From the NCBI GenBank assembly GCA_948567375.1, contig OX419758.1, positions 33,795,001-33,859,000 of the forward strand: 64,000 nucleotides of DNA, written 5' to 3'. This DNA is from Lunularia cruciata (taxonomy: Eukaryota > Streptophyta > Marchantiopsida > Lunulariales > Lunulariaceae). Below, one piece after another: positions 45,903 through 57,530 of this stretch; the stretch's first letter is position 1; every line of letters begins with the position of its first letter. The notes under the pieces are model-generated. The model did not search any database, had not been told where the DNA came from, and saw only the letters and a program-made list of their open reading frames with translations. Both the position numbers and the translations under genes were made by a program.

Positions 45903-47917
45903 TGTGGTACCCACATTTTTTGTTTTTCTATGGTTAGTAGTGTTTAATAGACAAAGTAAGCACGGAAAAGTCAAATTGCGGACAAAGAATGGGCGAAAGT
46001 AACTTTGGAGGAAAGCCGAAGAAGCTGACATTGGATCCAATGATGGAGGTACTCAGAAGAGGAGTACGCCGGGAAAAGTCCAAAGATCATTGTCTTCGGG
46101 TTGGAAGATGGAGGAAAGATGAAGACCATTTAACAACCTCTGTACGTGGCAAGAAAGTACATTTCAAGAAACAGGGGGGGCAAAATAAGCATGTCTTGAC
46201 AATGACCGGGGGTGCACGTAGAAGAAAGAAATTCATAGACAAAATCGACTGAAGAATGATTGCAATTTGGGGCAATATAAAATTGCAACTACACAGGAGG
46301 AAGTTGAATCCTCTGAGTAAATTTCCAATTCCTTTGAGTAGTTGTCTTACAGTAATGCGTGTCTGGAAGCCCGTCAAGAGTGAGATTTTTTGGAACCCTG
46401 AGGGAGTTAGAGTGTCTCGTCCAAGAGAGGGTCTTATTTTCCAACAGTGTAGAACAAGAGAACAAATCATGGCAAAGAAGGTGGCCAACACGTTGGCAAT
46501 GAGAGGTTTTGCAATCCGAAGAGTAGATGTAGTACCTAGAATCGAAGTCTTGGTTAGACTTCATATTACATTTTTAGCATGGAACTGGAATTTCAGTTTC
46601 TCGGGAGTGATGGCAGAGATCGCTGCCAGTAATTGTGAGGAGGGTCCCAAGGTGGAAGGGAAGAGAGGCAATCCGGCTTGATGGACTGAGTCGGATTGGA
46701 AGTTAGTATTGGAGAGAGAAGCAGGAGAGCCAACAGGGATCACCTTCTATTGGAAGTGTGATGCTACAGAAGAGACGACGGAGATCCGCAACTCGTTTTT
46801 TGCTCCGAGAACTACGAATAGCTACAAGGTGGAGTCCTATCGGGACCCGATCCAAAGAAGTATTGTGGGGGCGATGATGGCCATGCTCAAGCCAGAACGA
46901 ACAACCTACGTGACCATGCAACATGCAGTCTTTTTCCATCAAATGTTTGCAGGAGTTCCAGTTAATTGGGCAAGGTGCTTTCATCACCAAACAAGGCAGA
47001 TGGTGGTGAATTGGCAAATGGGCTTGCCACTGCATTATTTTGCACCGTTTGTAGCTCACTTCTACTTTGGGCTGAATTTATCATCCAAAGACGAGCGTCA
47101 TCGTATGGTGTCTCACATGCACCCCGATTTGAGATAGGAAGCAGACAATGAGGAGTGCCAGTATATGTTGCATCTTCGAGCAAATGACGAGTACTTTGCG
47201 AGGACGGGACAGTGGAAAATTGAAGACATCACCAGTCTGAAGATGAAGAAGTGCATCAAACCCAAAGAAGCCAAGTCGTCTCCCATGCAAAGAAAGACTT
47301 GGCGGCTGATGTTGAGGATAGCAAAAGTTGTAAGAGATGCATCATCGGGATCGGAGTCTGAGGAAGAGACTGAGTCACAAGAAGAGGACTCGGAAGAAGA
47401 GGAGCTCACCTTGAAAAGTGAGGAGTTTGGGAGCAAAAGTGATGGAGAGCCAGAAGTCTAGCAGTTGGCAGCAATAAGTGAGGCTTGTCAGACGATGATA
47501 GCAAACAAGCCAAGACCAGAAGAGAAGGAGGAGTATCCCGTGGGGCCGAGTTCAAGAGGCCAAGACAAAGACAGTGCTGACACGATGAAGATACAAAGAT
47601 CATGACTTTGGATGAAGGAGCCGATGATGGAGGAGAAGACTCCAAACGAAGATGGCAATAAAGCGGAAGAAAACTTCGGCGGGATAACATATTTGACGAA
47701 GGTGGTTACACCATTGCTCGAGCTGTTGAAAGAACATCAGAGAGGAATTGCCCAAGATTGTAGGAAGGAGATGAATGAGTTGCAGGTGGTGAAGCATCTA
47801 TTGAGTGAAGTGTAGGGGTTGCAGGAGCAACAAGTCCGAAGAAATGAAGAAATTGAAGAACTTTGGAGGGAGGAAGGCTTGAGAAAGAAAATGTTGACCC
47901 TGCTACAAGGAAGCTGC
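45903..47917 (+). mobile_element. W2: insertion in Z1 with a W-type terminus
   Basis: Z2 is contiguous where Z1 is broken here. The insert starts TGTGGTACCCACATTTTTTG, matching the W1 terminus, then diverges from W1 and carries a long plus-strand frame. The right end (about 47917) has no matching terminus or duplication, and Z sequence equal to Z2 61711-62125 is lost. So it is probably a truncated W relative, or a LARD-like derivative. Confidence 0.6.
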
Positions 47918-47935
47918 ACAGAGGGCATCCAAACC
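45989..47935 (+). pseudogene. W2 reading frame, about 650 codons with six in-frame stops, gag-like or element-specific protein
   Basis: All plus frames at 45989-46252, 46256-46681, 46709-47137, 47165-47461 and 47612-47815 are in one phase. Stops are TGA at 46250, 46679 and 47603 and TAG at 47135, 47459 and 47813; no base is inserted or lost. The middle part has TTYVTMQHAVFFHQMF and GVPVNWARCF, then GLPLHYFAPFVAHFYFGLN. Next comes a Ser/Glu-rich acidic stretch (SGSESEEETESQEED) and a C-terminal coiled-coil-like tract (EEIEELWREEGLRKK). I do not recognise the family with certainty; it recalls plant 'putative transposon protein' ORFs. Confidence 0.65.
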
Positions 47936-48008
47936 TAGTGATAATAAGTTCATAAAGAAATCTACCCACTTCATCTTCATTCTTGTCCCTCAATGATCTA
48001 GCCTCAAC

Positions 48009-48661
48009 CTACTTGGTAAGGTAATCAATAAGTACCACAATGTGCCAATTGTTCTTTGGGGTTCTATTGAGAGGGACTACAAAATCAATTCCCCACTTCT
48101 CAAAAGGTCCTAGCAATGGAATTGATTTAAGTGGTGGAGTGGAAGTAGATTTTCTAGCAAAAGCTTGACAAATATGACAAGTTTTGCAATAATAAAGACA
48201 ATCCTTAAATATCCGTCTCCAATGGTAACCTACATCTAGAATCTGAAAGCGGTCACCTTTCTTGCAAAGTATCCTCCACACATCAGATCTTCATGAAACT
48301 TCTTTATGAGTAGGATAGACTCTTCCTTACCCACTACTCTTTGAAGTAGACTATCTGCTCCTTGGTGGAAAAGAATATCCTCCACCATTATGTAAGGTCT
48401 AGATCTTGATGCAAGGGCCTTCCTCTCCCTAGCATACATCACTTTTGGATAGTTATCTCTTTTCACAAAATCCAAAATCTCCTTGTATTCCATTGGAATC
48501 TCTTGACTGATTGAGACCATCATGAGCTCATCCAAAAAGAAATCATCCACTGGCTCATCTCCATCATGATTACATGTCCTAGATAACAAATCAACATTTG
48601 CATATTTCTTCCTTGGCGTATCTTCAATGGTATAGTCATACTTAGAACAAGTATCATCCAC
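48009..48661 (-). pseudogene. Z1 integrase, N-terminal part
   Basis: The frame at 48236-48661 covers the RNase H end (VDLLSR) and the approach to the zinc finger (FHEDLMCGGYF, where the second His is Tyr). The frame at 48009-48281 has YHWRRIFKDCLYYCKTCHIC and the first catalytic Asp in KWGIDFVVPL. The rest of the core was replaced by W2. Z2 62086-62919 gives the intact comparison. Confidence 0.85.
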
Positions 48662-48877
48662 CTTGCTAGCCTTCCTTCCACATTAGGCTTGTAAAGATGT
48701 ACTTCAAAGCCTTGTGATTTGTGACAATGGTGGCTTTCCCTCCAATCAAGTAGTGTCTAAACTCTTGAGACCAAAGATAACTGTCAATCCTTCTCTCTCC
48801 ATGATAGAGTAGTTCTTTTCTACTGAAACCATTTGCCTACTAGCATAAGCTATTGGATGATTATGCACATCTTGGGC

Positions 48878-49789
48878 TTATTGACTAAGCGTGCAACCTA
48901 TAGTTACATCAGAAGCATTAGTGTAGAGGATGAAAGGCTTACTCCAATAACGTTTAGCAAGAATTGGAGCTCCAAAAAGGGATTGCTTGAGCTCTTCAAA
49001 AGCTTTGAGAGCCTCCTTGTCCTCCAAAATCACCATGTAATTTACACCCTTTTTCATGTAGATGGTCAATGCATAAGCCTTGTTGGAAAATGAGAAGACA
49101 AACCTCCTATAGTACCCTAACATCCCCAAGAATTGAAGTAACATTTTCAAGCTTGAAGGGAATGGAAGGTCTAAGATTTTCCTCACCTTCTCAAGATCAA
49201 TTGCTATTCTATCCTTGGAGATGATATGCCTCAAAAGATGACCTTCTGCACATCCAAAAGTGCACTTCTCTAGGTTGAGTGATGCATTTTCCTCATCCAA
49301 GCATTGCAAGACCTTGATTAGGTACTCAAGGTGCTCTTCCTTGCTCCCATAGACACAAAAGTTATCAATGAAGTCTCTCACAAATTTCCCAATGAAAGGT
49401 CCAAATACCTTGTTCATGGATCGTTGGAATATGGCTAGAGCATTGCAAAGCCCAAAAGGCATGACCTTGAAAGCATAAGTTTCCCAAGGTGTGGTAAATG
49501 TGGTGAGTTGTTGATGCTCTGGGGCAATCTTGATTTGGTTATATCCATGACAACCATCTCCTAAATTGTACCTCTCATGAACTACAACATCCTCCAAGAT
49601 CTCATCAAAGAATGGTAATGGGTAGTAGTCCTTCTTGGTAATAGTGTTGAGCTTCTTGTAATCCACACATACCCAAAGCTTGCCATTCTTTTTCTTCACA
49701 ATCACAATTGGAGACACCCATTCTGAATTCTCCAACTCAAAGATAAATCCAGCCTCCTTGAGCTTATCAATCTCCTTCTTCACAACCAA
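48878..49789 (-). pseudogene. Z1 reverse transcriptase-RNase H
   Basis: 303 codons. CVDYKKLN (41-48) and PLPFFDEILE (58-67) lie before the first catalytic Asp region (LGDGCHGYNQI, 76-86). The catalytic box reads FIDNFCVY, so the second Asp is Asn (143). A thumb follows (FLGMLGYYRRFV), then RNase H start FILYTNAS, where the usual first Asp is also Asn. The frame then stops. It is well preserved but inactive by sequence. Confidence 0.93.
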
Positions 49790-49987
49790 AGCTATTGGTG
49801 GGCTAATGCAACTTTGCTTTTGGCGGACTAGTCTTGCATGTTACTCTAGCTCAATCTTGTGCTCCTACAAGGTGACTTCCGTTAGATCCTTGTAACTGAA
49901 AGCAAACACATTAATGAACTTGTGGAAAATCTCCTCAAATCTCACCTTCTTTTCCTTGGTAACATTTGGACCATACTTGAGAGTAGA

Positions 49988-50635
49988 TTAGTTCCTGTAT
50001 ATCTCCTCAAGTGTCAATGGTGATTTATCTTGGTCTTTCAAAACCTCTGGCTTAGATGAAAAATCCATAGCACACAAGAGATACACATTTGAATCAGATT
50101 CAGATTCATCCTCCTTCATGGAAATCTCCTCCTCCATGCTTTTGTCCACACTTGAAGCTCCTTCTTTTGAATTTGATTCCCAATAATCAGAAGATGGTGT
50201 ATCTGAATGTGAACTGTTGGTGGTGTTAGTGATTGGAACTATGACTCTATGGTTTGATGGCCCAATTCTCAAGTATTCTTTGTGCCATCTATCAGTTGTG
50301 CGTGCTGCTCTCAACCATGGCCTTCCAAGAAGAAAATCATAGTTTGAATCCTTCAAGACTTGGAAAGTCATGAGATTTTGAACTCCCATAACTGAAACTA
50401 CCACCTTATCCATCACCCTTATTGGTCAAACTTCTTGCTTGTTTGCCATGATCACCACAAATGTTGAAGGTCTAGAGGGTATCATACCTAACTTCTTCAT
50501 CAACCTTTTTGACATGGCATTCATTGCTGATCCTCCATCAACCAATGCATCCTTGATGTTATGATCATTCATTCTCACATCAATCTTGGAGGCATATTCA
50601 CAAGCCTCCCATAGTGTTGGCTTGACATCCACCAC
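49988..50635 (-). pseudogene. Z1 protease
   Basis: The frame at 50426-50635 contains DALVDGGSAMNAMSKRL; VDGGS is the active-site form common in Athila/Tat-like elements. The next frame (49988-50416) has NYDFLLGRPWLRAA, the border to reverse transcriptase, and a Ser/Glu-rich linker. A TGA at about 50423 (minus) lies between the two frames. The order fits gag-protease-RT. Confidence 0.85.
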
Positions 50636-52335
50636 CCCCTTGATACTTGAGCTTTTGCCTTCTTTTTCCTCTTGCTTCTTGAGAACTCAAACCACCTCTA
50701 AGCTCCTTTCTCAAAGTAGGATTCAAAGCAATCAGTTGGCTCACTGTGATGTTAGCCTTGTGACTACCAACATCTTCCAAGACATTGTAGTTCCATTGTT
50801 GCTTTGAGATTAAGAAGTTCTCCAGCCTCAACTTCTTCTTTGGAGTCTTTGTTTTTGATCGTGTTGAAGTGCTTGTGCGAGTGCTCCTAGTAGACATAAG
50901 ATTATCTTGGCTAGGAGTAAATCCTTAAGAAGAGTGCACATCCTCTACAAAATGAGCTCTCTTGTCCTCTTGTGCCAAAAGATGCAAATGAAGACCTTTG
51001 GAGTTTGAGCACTCTCCCTTCTCATACTTTCTCTTAACCACATCTATGGATGCTATCTTCTTACCTTTGTTTGAATTTGGAATCACTTGGGGTTTCACTC
51101 TCTCCTTCTTTCCCTATATTGGCTCCTTCATAACTCCTTCCTCCATGGTAAGTGGAATTTGGGCAATTCTTTTGAATGTGACCTCTTCCTCCACAACCAA
51201 AACAATTTCTTGCATTGAAATTGTTGGTTGGTAGGGCTCCTCTATATGGATAACTTTCATAACTCCTAGGCCCTCTCCCCACATTTTGATCAACAGTCTC
51301 TTCTCCCATAGTTGCACCACATTGATCTTGAGATCTGCAAGTTGTTCCGTGATGGTTTGAAGTGAATCTTTTGGTGGAGGTGCAAGAATTGGAGCAACTA
51401 CTTCTTGTGGTGCAACTCTTGCCACCAAAGTATCAGAAGTTCCACCATACTTGTAACCTTGGGGAGGACATACAACCTCCTTCACCACCAAATCACTCTC
51501 ATCTCCTTCAAAACTCTCCTCCATACAAATTGCAATCTTGATTGCTTCAACCTTGGAAGAAGGTTTCTCATATCTCACCTTACTTCTAATCTATGGTCTC
51601 AACCCCTCCACAAAATTATTGGTGAGCATGGCCCTATGCCAATCATAGTAGTCTCCACATCATCTCCACCCTTTCTCAACACTGTGAAATGTGGACTTTA
51701 ACTTCTCTACTCTTTCTATATGAACTCCCTATTTCTCTCCATCTCCTTGTTTGAGGAAAGTAACCTCACTCATCAATCTCTCATAACTCTCATCTCTAAG
51801 AAAGTTCTCAATGAGTTTTGAAGTCAAACTCTCCCAAGAATCTTCTTGCCCATGTCTCCTCTTTCTCTCTTTTGGTATTCTGACTCATACCATGTAAGTG
51901 CTACATCCGCAAAGAAATTTGGTAATAATGGCCCTACTCATTCTTCTTCCTCTCATTGTGCCTAGCTGATGAGGGTGCTAGTATTTCTATAGTTTTACTA
52001 AGGCTCTCTCCAAGATTCTTCACCAAAGTCTTCAAAAGTGCTTATACTCCACTACACTCATGTCCTTTTGGAAGTCCTTCCACTCCACAAACCTCACACA
52101 ACTCCTTGGTCTTAGATCTTCTCTCTCCCAATCTTGGTGAAGAAGGTCCAACATGCAAACCCAAGTCAAGTAAGCCTCTCCTTTCCCTCAATCTCTTGCT
52201 CTCAAAGGTCAATGGACATGAACTTGCCTTATGTCCCTTCTCTCCACATAGAAAGCACTTAGACTCACTCTTTCCTCCAAGTGGTGTAGGTTTTTGGATC
52301 CTCTCAACACTCTCTTCAAATTCTATTCTAAACAC
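50598..52335 (-). pseudogene. Z1 gag
   Basis: Two CCHC knuckles are present: CFLCGEKGHKASSC in the frame at 52042-52335 and CFGCGGRGHIQKNC in the frame at 51061-51309, nearly 1 kb apart. A basic/Ser/Thr-rich stretch (frame 50598-50897) links to the protease. Two distant knuckles are unusual for one gag and may reflect an upstream separate ORF or a duplicated domain. Frames 51114-51578 are shifted gag. Confidence 0.75.
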
Positions 52336-53169
52336 TCAAACATGCCTTTTGTCGTTCTCACACTCTTCATGCATTAGATCTCAACTCTAAAAAATTGACC
52401 ATTCTTCACAATGTCACTCAAATCTCTCAACTGGTATGTCATAGTCCTCTGCAATTTTTCAAATTCGATCACAACTCCATGGAAACCCTCTTTGCAAAAT
52501 TTTAGATCTTTTCATCAAGCCATCTAGCCTAGGCATGTTTCTTTTTAACACTCATATTTTAGATTTGGTCTGAAAACCACTTGCCTCACTTTAAAAACTC
52601 ATTTCTCTTTGCACAAAAAAATCTCATTCTAATTTTTTTGCCAAAAGGTTAAAGACAATGCACTTAAGATTTTTGAAAATTTTCACAAAAATCCATTGAA
52701 AGTTGAAGAAATGGCAAACTTTGTACAATTTTCCAAAGAGTATGTAGTTACGGGAGCAATTCACCCTATCAACTTAAAAAATTTCTAGCTCAATAAGCAT
52801 AGTAGTTCTCACAATAATTTCAAGTGTTCTAACTAAAGAATAACCCAAGATATCAGGTGTATAAATTTCAAGTCCAGATCTTAAACTTGAGATTTTGCCC
52901 AAAATCACAGTAATCTCCAAAATTTGCAATTCATCTCACACAATCTCCCCAAATCCTCTCATGTGTACAAGATGTAAAAAATCACCTCAAAGACATCATA
53001 ATGAAATATAGGGTATAAAAATGTTTCTTGGTTCTCTAACATAAGTTCAACTCTCTCCTCTCCAAATATTCTCTCGAAGTGAGCTCTCAAAGCTTCTTTT
53101 TATCTAATATAGAATGTACGCAAAACATTACCTTGCCTTTTAGAGAGGTCCCGGTAATAAAACCATAAA
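52336..53169 (-). other. Z1 leader and gag start, no clear frame
   Basis: AT-rich sequence between the LTR and the first recognisable gag. At 53147-53166 the minus strand reads TGGTTTTATTACCGGGACC; it matches the tRNA-Asp-type primer site of Athila/Tat elements at about 11 of 18 positions, with several differences that fit C-to-T decay. Confidence 0.45.
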
Positions 53170-53850
53170 ATGTGAGCAGGCCTGTCTCTCACTTAGGATA
53201 AACCCTTGATGACTATTATGGTAGCGCACCATGAGCTAAGAAAGCAAGGAACTCCAACTCCATCATCCTCCTCCAAGGCTAACACTCCAAGACTCAAGAC
53301 CTTGCTCACTAGAGAACTCAATGAGAGAGAGATAGTTGCAAATGAAAGGATGATGAGAACCCTTGTTTATATACTTGTGAAATAGTTATGCACTAAAGTT
53401 ACTATTTACCATAATAACTCAAATTACTAGGCTAAAAGTCAAGTAAAGTCAAAAAGTAAAAGGAATATCCATCCACATGGACATATTCCACTAAGCATGT
53501 GATCTTATCTTGACCAAACCACTAAGTCAAGGATTCTTTCACATGGGCTATCCTTGGACTATAGAAGAATCCAAAACAAAAAGGCTTGCGGGCCCAAGAG
53601 TTCTCAACTCTTTCTTCAAAGCCAAATACCTAGGAATAATACCAAGTCAACATACTAGAATCCAAAATAGTGGTGCTCATCTTCTCCACTTCCTCTAAAG
53701 TAAGGTCCTCTCTATCTTAGCTATGACTAAATTTAGCTTATCATGATGAATGTAGAACCATCCTTTATCTATATAAATGATATCTCTCAATTACTTGTAA
53801 TACCAAGCTAAATATCACAATACTACACACATGCACAAATAGGTGTTATA
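53170..53850 (-). repeat. Z1 right (5') LTR
   Basis: 681 bp, starts TGTGAGCAGGCC and ends GGTGTTATA (CA mutated to TA). It has a minus-strand TATA box (TATATAAAC, around 53363-53371) shared by all Z LTRs. Confidence 0.9.
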
Positions 53851-54459
53851 GGCAAGATTTGGAGGAGTTTTGCTTGTTGGCCAAATTTAGAAGAGTTTCA
53901 CTTGAGTTGGAGGAGTTTCAAAAATTTGGAAGAGTTTTGCCAGATTTGGAGAGGGTTTGAAGTGGCAAGAAGAAAGGCCTCATTTGGCTAAATTTTAGCA
54001 TTTAGAAGGTTTGAGGCATAGGGCTATGGGCTATGAGAGGCTACAAAGGGCCAAAAAGCCAATTTGCTGGCGTGAGGCTAGCTAGTTCATAGTAGATCTT
54101 GGTCATTGTTTGGCAAAATCTGCCCATCCTACTAGATTGTGTGCAATAGGATTTGACTCCTAGATCTCTGGTTCTTAGACTGGTGCCCTAGCCAATTGGT
54201 CCACCCTCACTTGTTGTCCTAGTGATTATTCCTCTATCATCTATACACTTGTAGCTTTGGCTAAAAGAGGTAATTTGATCCTATTCTTGGTGATCTTGGT
54301 AGCTAATACATAGATAGGAACTCCTATTATGTCAAACACCAAATAGTGGCAGCGTCAATCTTGTGTTGTTTTATGAGATGGAGGGTTTTTGTTTAGATTT
54401 CTTGTGATTGGATCCCCTCCATTCTCTAGTTCCTATTTTTGCACCACATTTGTATGAGG
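53851..54459 (+). repeat. Y2 5' LTR, second part
   Basis: Continues the LTR broken at 43415, matched to the reverse complement of Y1 from about 19740 to 19220. Landmarks: AAAGGCCTCATTTGGC and GCGTGAGGCTAGCTAGTT. The LTR tail and primer site are deleted between TATGAGGT and GCTCTTGG. Confidence 0.75.
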
Positions 54460-54796
54460 TGCTCTTGGTAGTGAGGACCAATTAGACTACCTTTGTTTCT
54501 CTCTGGTGAGGCAAGAAGTGATGACCTACAAAGCGTGAGAGTGTATGTTGTGATGGTAGGTTACAAGTTGCCCTTTCTCTTAGTGTAGTTTTCATAATTA
54601 GGGCTACATTAGTGGGTGGTGCTCGGTTGGTATTGGTACTTGGTGGAGTACTTACAATTGCAGTTTGCGATTTGCGGTTGGCATTTATGGTTATTTTGTC
54701 ACAATGGAGTTCTTTAGGGATTCCAAAGGAGATAGCCCTACTATATGCAATAGGTTTACTTGAAGTGGTGCTCAATATTAGCCTATATCTTAGGTT

Positions 54797-56847
54797 CCAA
54801 TGAGGGAGGAGATTGACTCTGAGTGAGAGTTTAACATAAGAGCTGATTCAATTGAGAGTGCACTTGGTGTGTCCGCACCATTTTTGTGGGGCATGGATGA
54901 GATTATGGAGCATCTAAAGACCCTAGGTATTACTTTGGTACAATGGGTGCCGCCATTGAGTCGGATGACTTCATCTAGGAGTTTGATAGTTGGTGGAATC
55001 TACAATAGATGCAAAACCCAACTTTTTTCACACCTTTCATGGCATAGAAGGGCTTATTTTAGCATTTGGGGGATCCATTGATGGACAACTACCATGAGTT
55101 CAAGAGAGCTCACTAGGAAGAGATTGAGCTATGGAGATAATGTTGGTCTCCAAACTATGTCTCCATTACTTCAAGCTCAGTTTTTAGGGGTAGATTGGCT
55201 ATACTCACAAGTTCTAGCTCTAGGAGCATTGGTGGATCTCTTGGAGATGGTGCTACTACAAGTGGAGGTACTACTACAGGAGGTGGTGTAGTATTGGGAT
55301 TTAACCCCATGGTGGAGTTCTTCTAGTATTTGAGGCACAACTATTAAGGAGTAGGGATTGACAAGTTAAGGAGCTTGCAAGAGTTCTAGCAGAAGGCTAA
55401 AGAGAGCCTATGTGAGGCATACACTTGCATGAGACAAATGATTAATTTCACTAAGGGAGTTACTAAGGCCCAAGCAGTCTAGTTTTGGTATGGGATACTA
55501 GACAAGGAGTTGCAATGTAGAGTTTGTGATGCTACATTGTTGGAGGCTACTTCACCCAATTTGGGAGTGGTCTTTGGTTTGGCTAAGCATATTGAGCTCA
55601 ACATGGCAGAGGAGAGAGTGGTGACATCTAGATTTGGTAGGGAGACCTCATCTATAGCTATGACTTCTTCTAGAATGCAATAGAGTGCACTACATCATGT
55701 TGGTTTTCAAGGATAGGGTAGACTGTGAGCCGGCCTGTCTCTCACTCAAGATGAACCTATGATGGCTATTATGGTAGCGCACCATTGACTAAGAAGGCAA
55801 AGAACCCCAACTTCATCATACTTCTCCAAGGCTTACACTCCAATACTCAAGACCTTGCTCACTAGAGACCTCAATGAGAAAGAGATAGTTGCAAATGAAA
55901 GGATGATGAGTACTTCCTCACCCCTTGTTTATATACTTGTGAAATAGTTATGCACCAAATTTACTAATTAATGGAGTAACTCAAGTTACTAGGCTAAAAG
56001 TCAAGTAAAGTCAAAAAGTATCAAGGAATATCCATCCATATGGGCATATTCCACTAAGCATGTGATCTTATCTTGACCCAACCACTAAGTCAAGGACTCT
56101 TTCACATGGGTTATCCTTGGACTATAGAAGAATCCAAAACAAAAAGGATTGCGGGCCCAAGAGTTCTCAACTCTTTCCTCAAAGCCAAACACCTAGGAAT
56201 AGTACCAAATCAACACATTAGAATCCCAAATAGTGGTTCTCATCTTCTCCACTTCCTCTAAAGTAAGGTCCCCTCTATCTTAGCTATGACTAACTTTAGC
56301 TAATCATGACTATTATTAAACCATATTTTACCTCTATATAAATAATCTCTCTCAATTACTTGTAATACTAAGCTAAATATCATAATACCACACACATGCA
56401 CAAATGGGTGTTACAAGACACCCTAGGTCCTATGGAGCAAGTGGAAGGCCTATTGTAGTTAGACCCTTACCTTTATTTTTGGGTCAGCAAAAGCCAATGA
56501 GTAGTGGTGTTGCTTGTTGGACTTGTGGTGGACCTCACCACAAGAGAGAGTGCACCCAAGGCAACGGACTTGATACCTTTGGTGCATCATAGCCAACATA
56601 GAGGCAATGTGAGCATTGCCACAAATGTGGTCACACAAGTGATCAATGCTTTGATCTACATCCAAAGGTATGGAGTAGTAGGGCTGCTATGGTAGGTGGT
56701 AGAGGAGCTCTAGGTCATGGAGGACAAGGTGCTAGAGGGGGTGGTACAAGATCTACACCTTGTAGAGGTGCAATACCTGCCCTTACTTCTGATATAACCA
56801 TGGCTACTTGCATTGAGTAGTTGGAGCAGAGATTGGCTAGCATGGCC
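54797..56847 (+). pseudogene. Y2 gag, interrupted by a Z solo LTR
   Basis: Gag starts near 54801 (MREEIDSE, then a stop). The best stretch, about 55400-55660, reads AYTCMRQMINFTKGV and LNMAEERVVTSRFGRE. After the solo LTR (55724-56415) gag resumes. Zinc knuckles are CWTCGGPHHKREC at 56515-56553 and CEHCHKCGHTSDQC near 56607-56640. The matching Y1 segment is 17188-18870. Many stops; not functional. Confidence 0.75.
55724..56415 (-). repeat. Z solo LTR A inside Y2 gag
   Basis: 692 bp, TGTGAGCC...GTGTTACA. AGAC stands on both sides (55720-55723 and 56416-56419), a 4-bp duplication. Y1 is uninterrupted here (GGATAGCCC region). Confidence 0.92.
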
Positions 56848-57526
56848 TGTGAGCCGGCATGTCTCTCACTCAGGATGAACCTCTGATGGCTATTATGGTA
56901 GCGCACCATGGACTAAGAAGGCAAGGAACCCCAACTCCATCATACTCCTCCAAGGCTAACACTCCAAGACTCAAGACATTGCTCACTAGAGAACTCAATG
57001 AGAGAGAGATAGTTGCAAATGAAAGGATGATGAGTACCTCCTCACTCCTTGTTTATATACTTGTGAAATAGTTACGTACCAAAGTTACTAATTACCGTAG
57101 TAACTCAAGTTACTAGACTAAAAGTCAAGTAAAGTCAAAAAGTAGAAAGGAATATCCATTCACATGGGCATATTCCCCTTATCTTGACCCAACCACTAAA
57201 GCAAGGATTCCTTCACATGGGCTATCCTTGGACTAAAGAAGAATCCAAAACAAAAAGGCTTGCGGGCCCAAGAGTTCTCAACTCTTTTCCCAAAGCCAAA
57301 CACCTAGGAATAATACCAAGTCAACACACTAAAATCCAAAATAGTGGTGCTCATCTTTTCTACTTCCTCTAAAGTAAGGTCCCATCTATCTTAGCTATGA
57401 CTAACTTTAGCTAACCATGACTAATATAGAACCATCCTTTATCTCTATATAAATAATATCTCTTAAGTACTTGTAATACCAAGCTAAATATCACAATACC
57501 ACACACATGCACAAATGGGTGTTACA
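56848..57526 (-). repeat. Z solo LTR B inside Y2
   Basis: 679 bp, TGTGAGCC...GTGTTACA, flanked by GGCC on both sides (56844-56847 and 57527-57530). It lies 430 bp from solo LTR A in the same orientation. Confidence 0.95.
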
Positions 57527-57530
57527 GGCC

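Larger units (their letters stand above)
43416..53850 (-). mobile_element. Z1: Ty3/gypsy element inserted in the Y2 LTR
   Basis: The left LTR begins TGTGAGCC (43416) and the right LTR is 53170-53850. Flanks are GGCC (43412-43415) and GGCA (53851-53854). The minus strand has gag with knuckles, a DGGS-type protease, reverse transcriptase and integrase. No chromodomain was seen. The right LTR is followed on the minus strand by a possible tRNA-Asp-like primer site. W1 lies in its left LTR and W2 in its integrase region. Confidence 0.85.
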
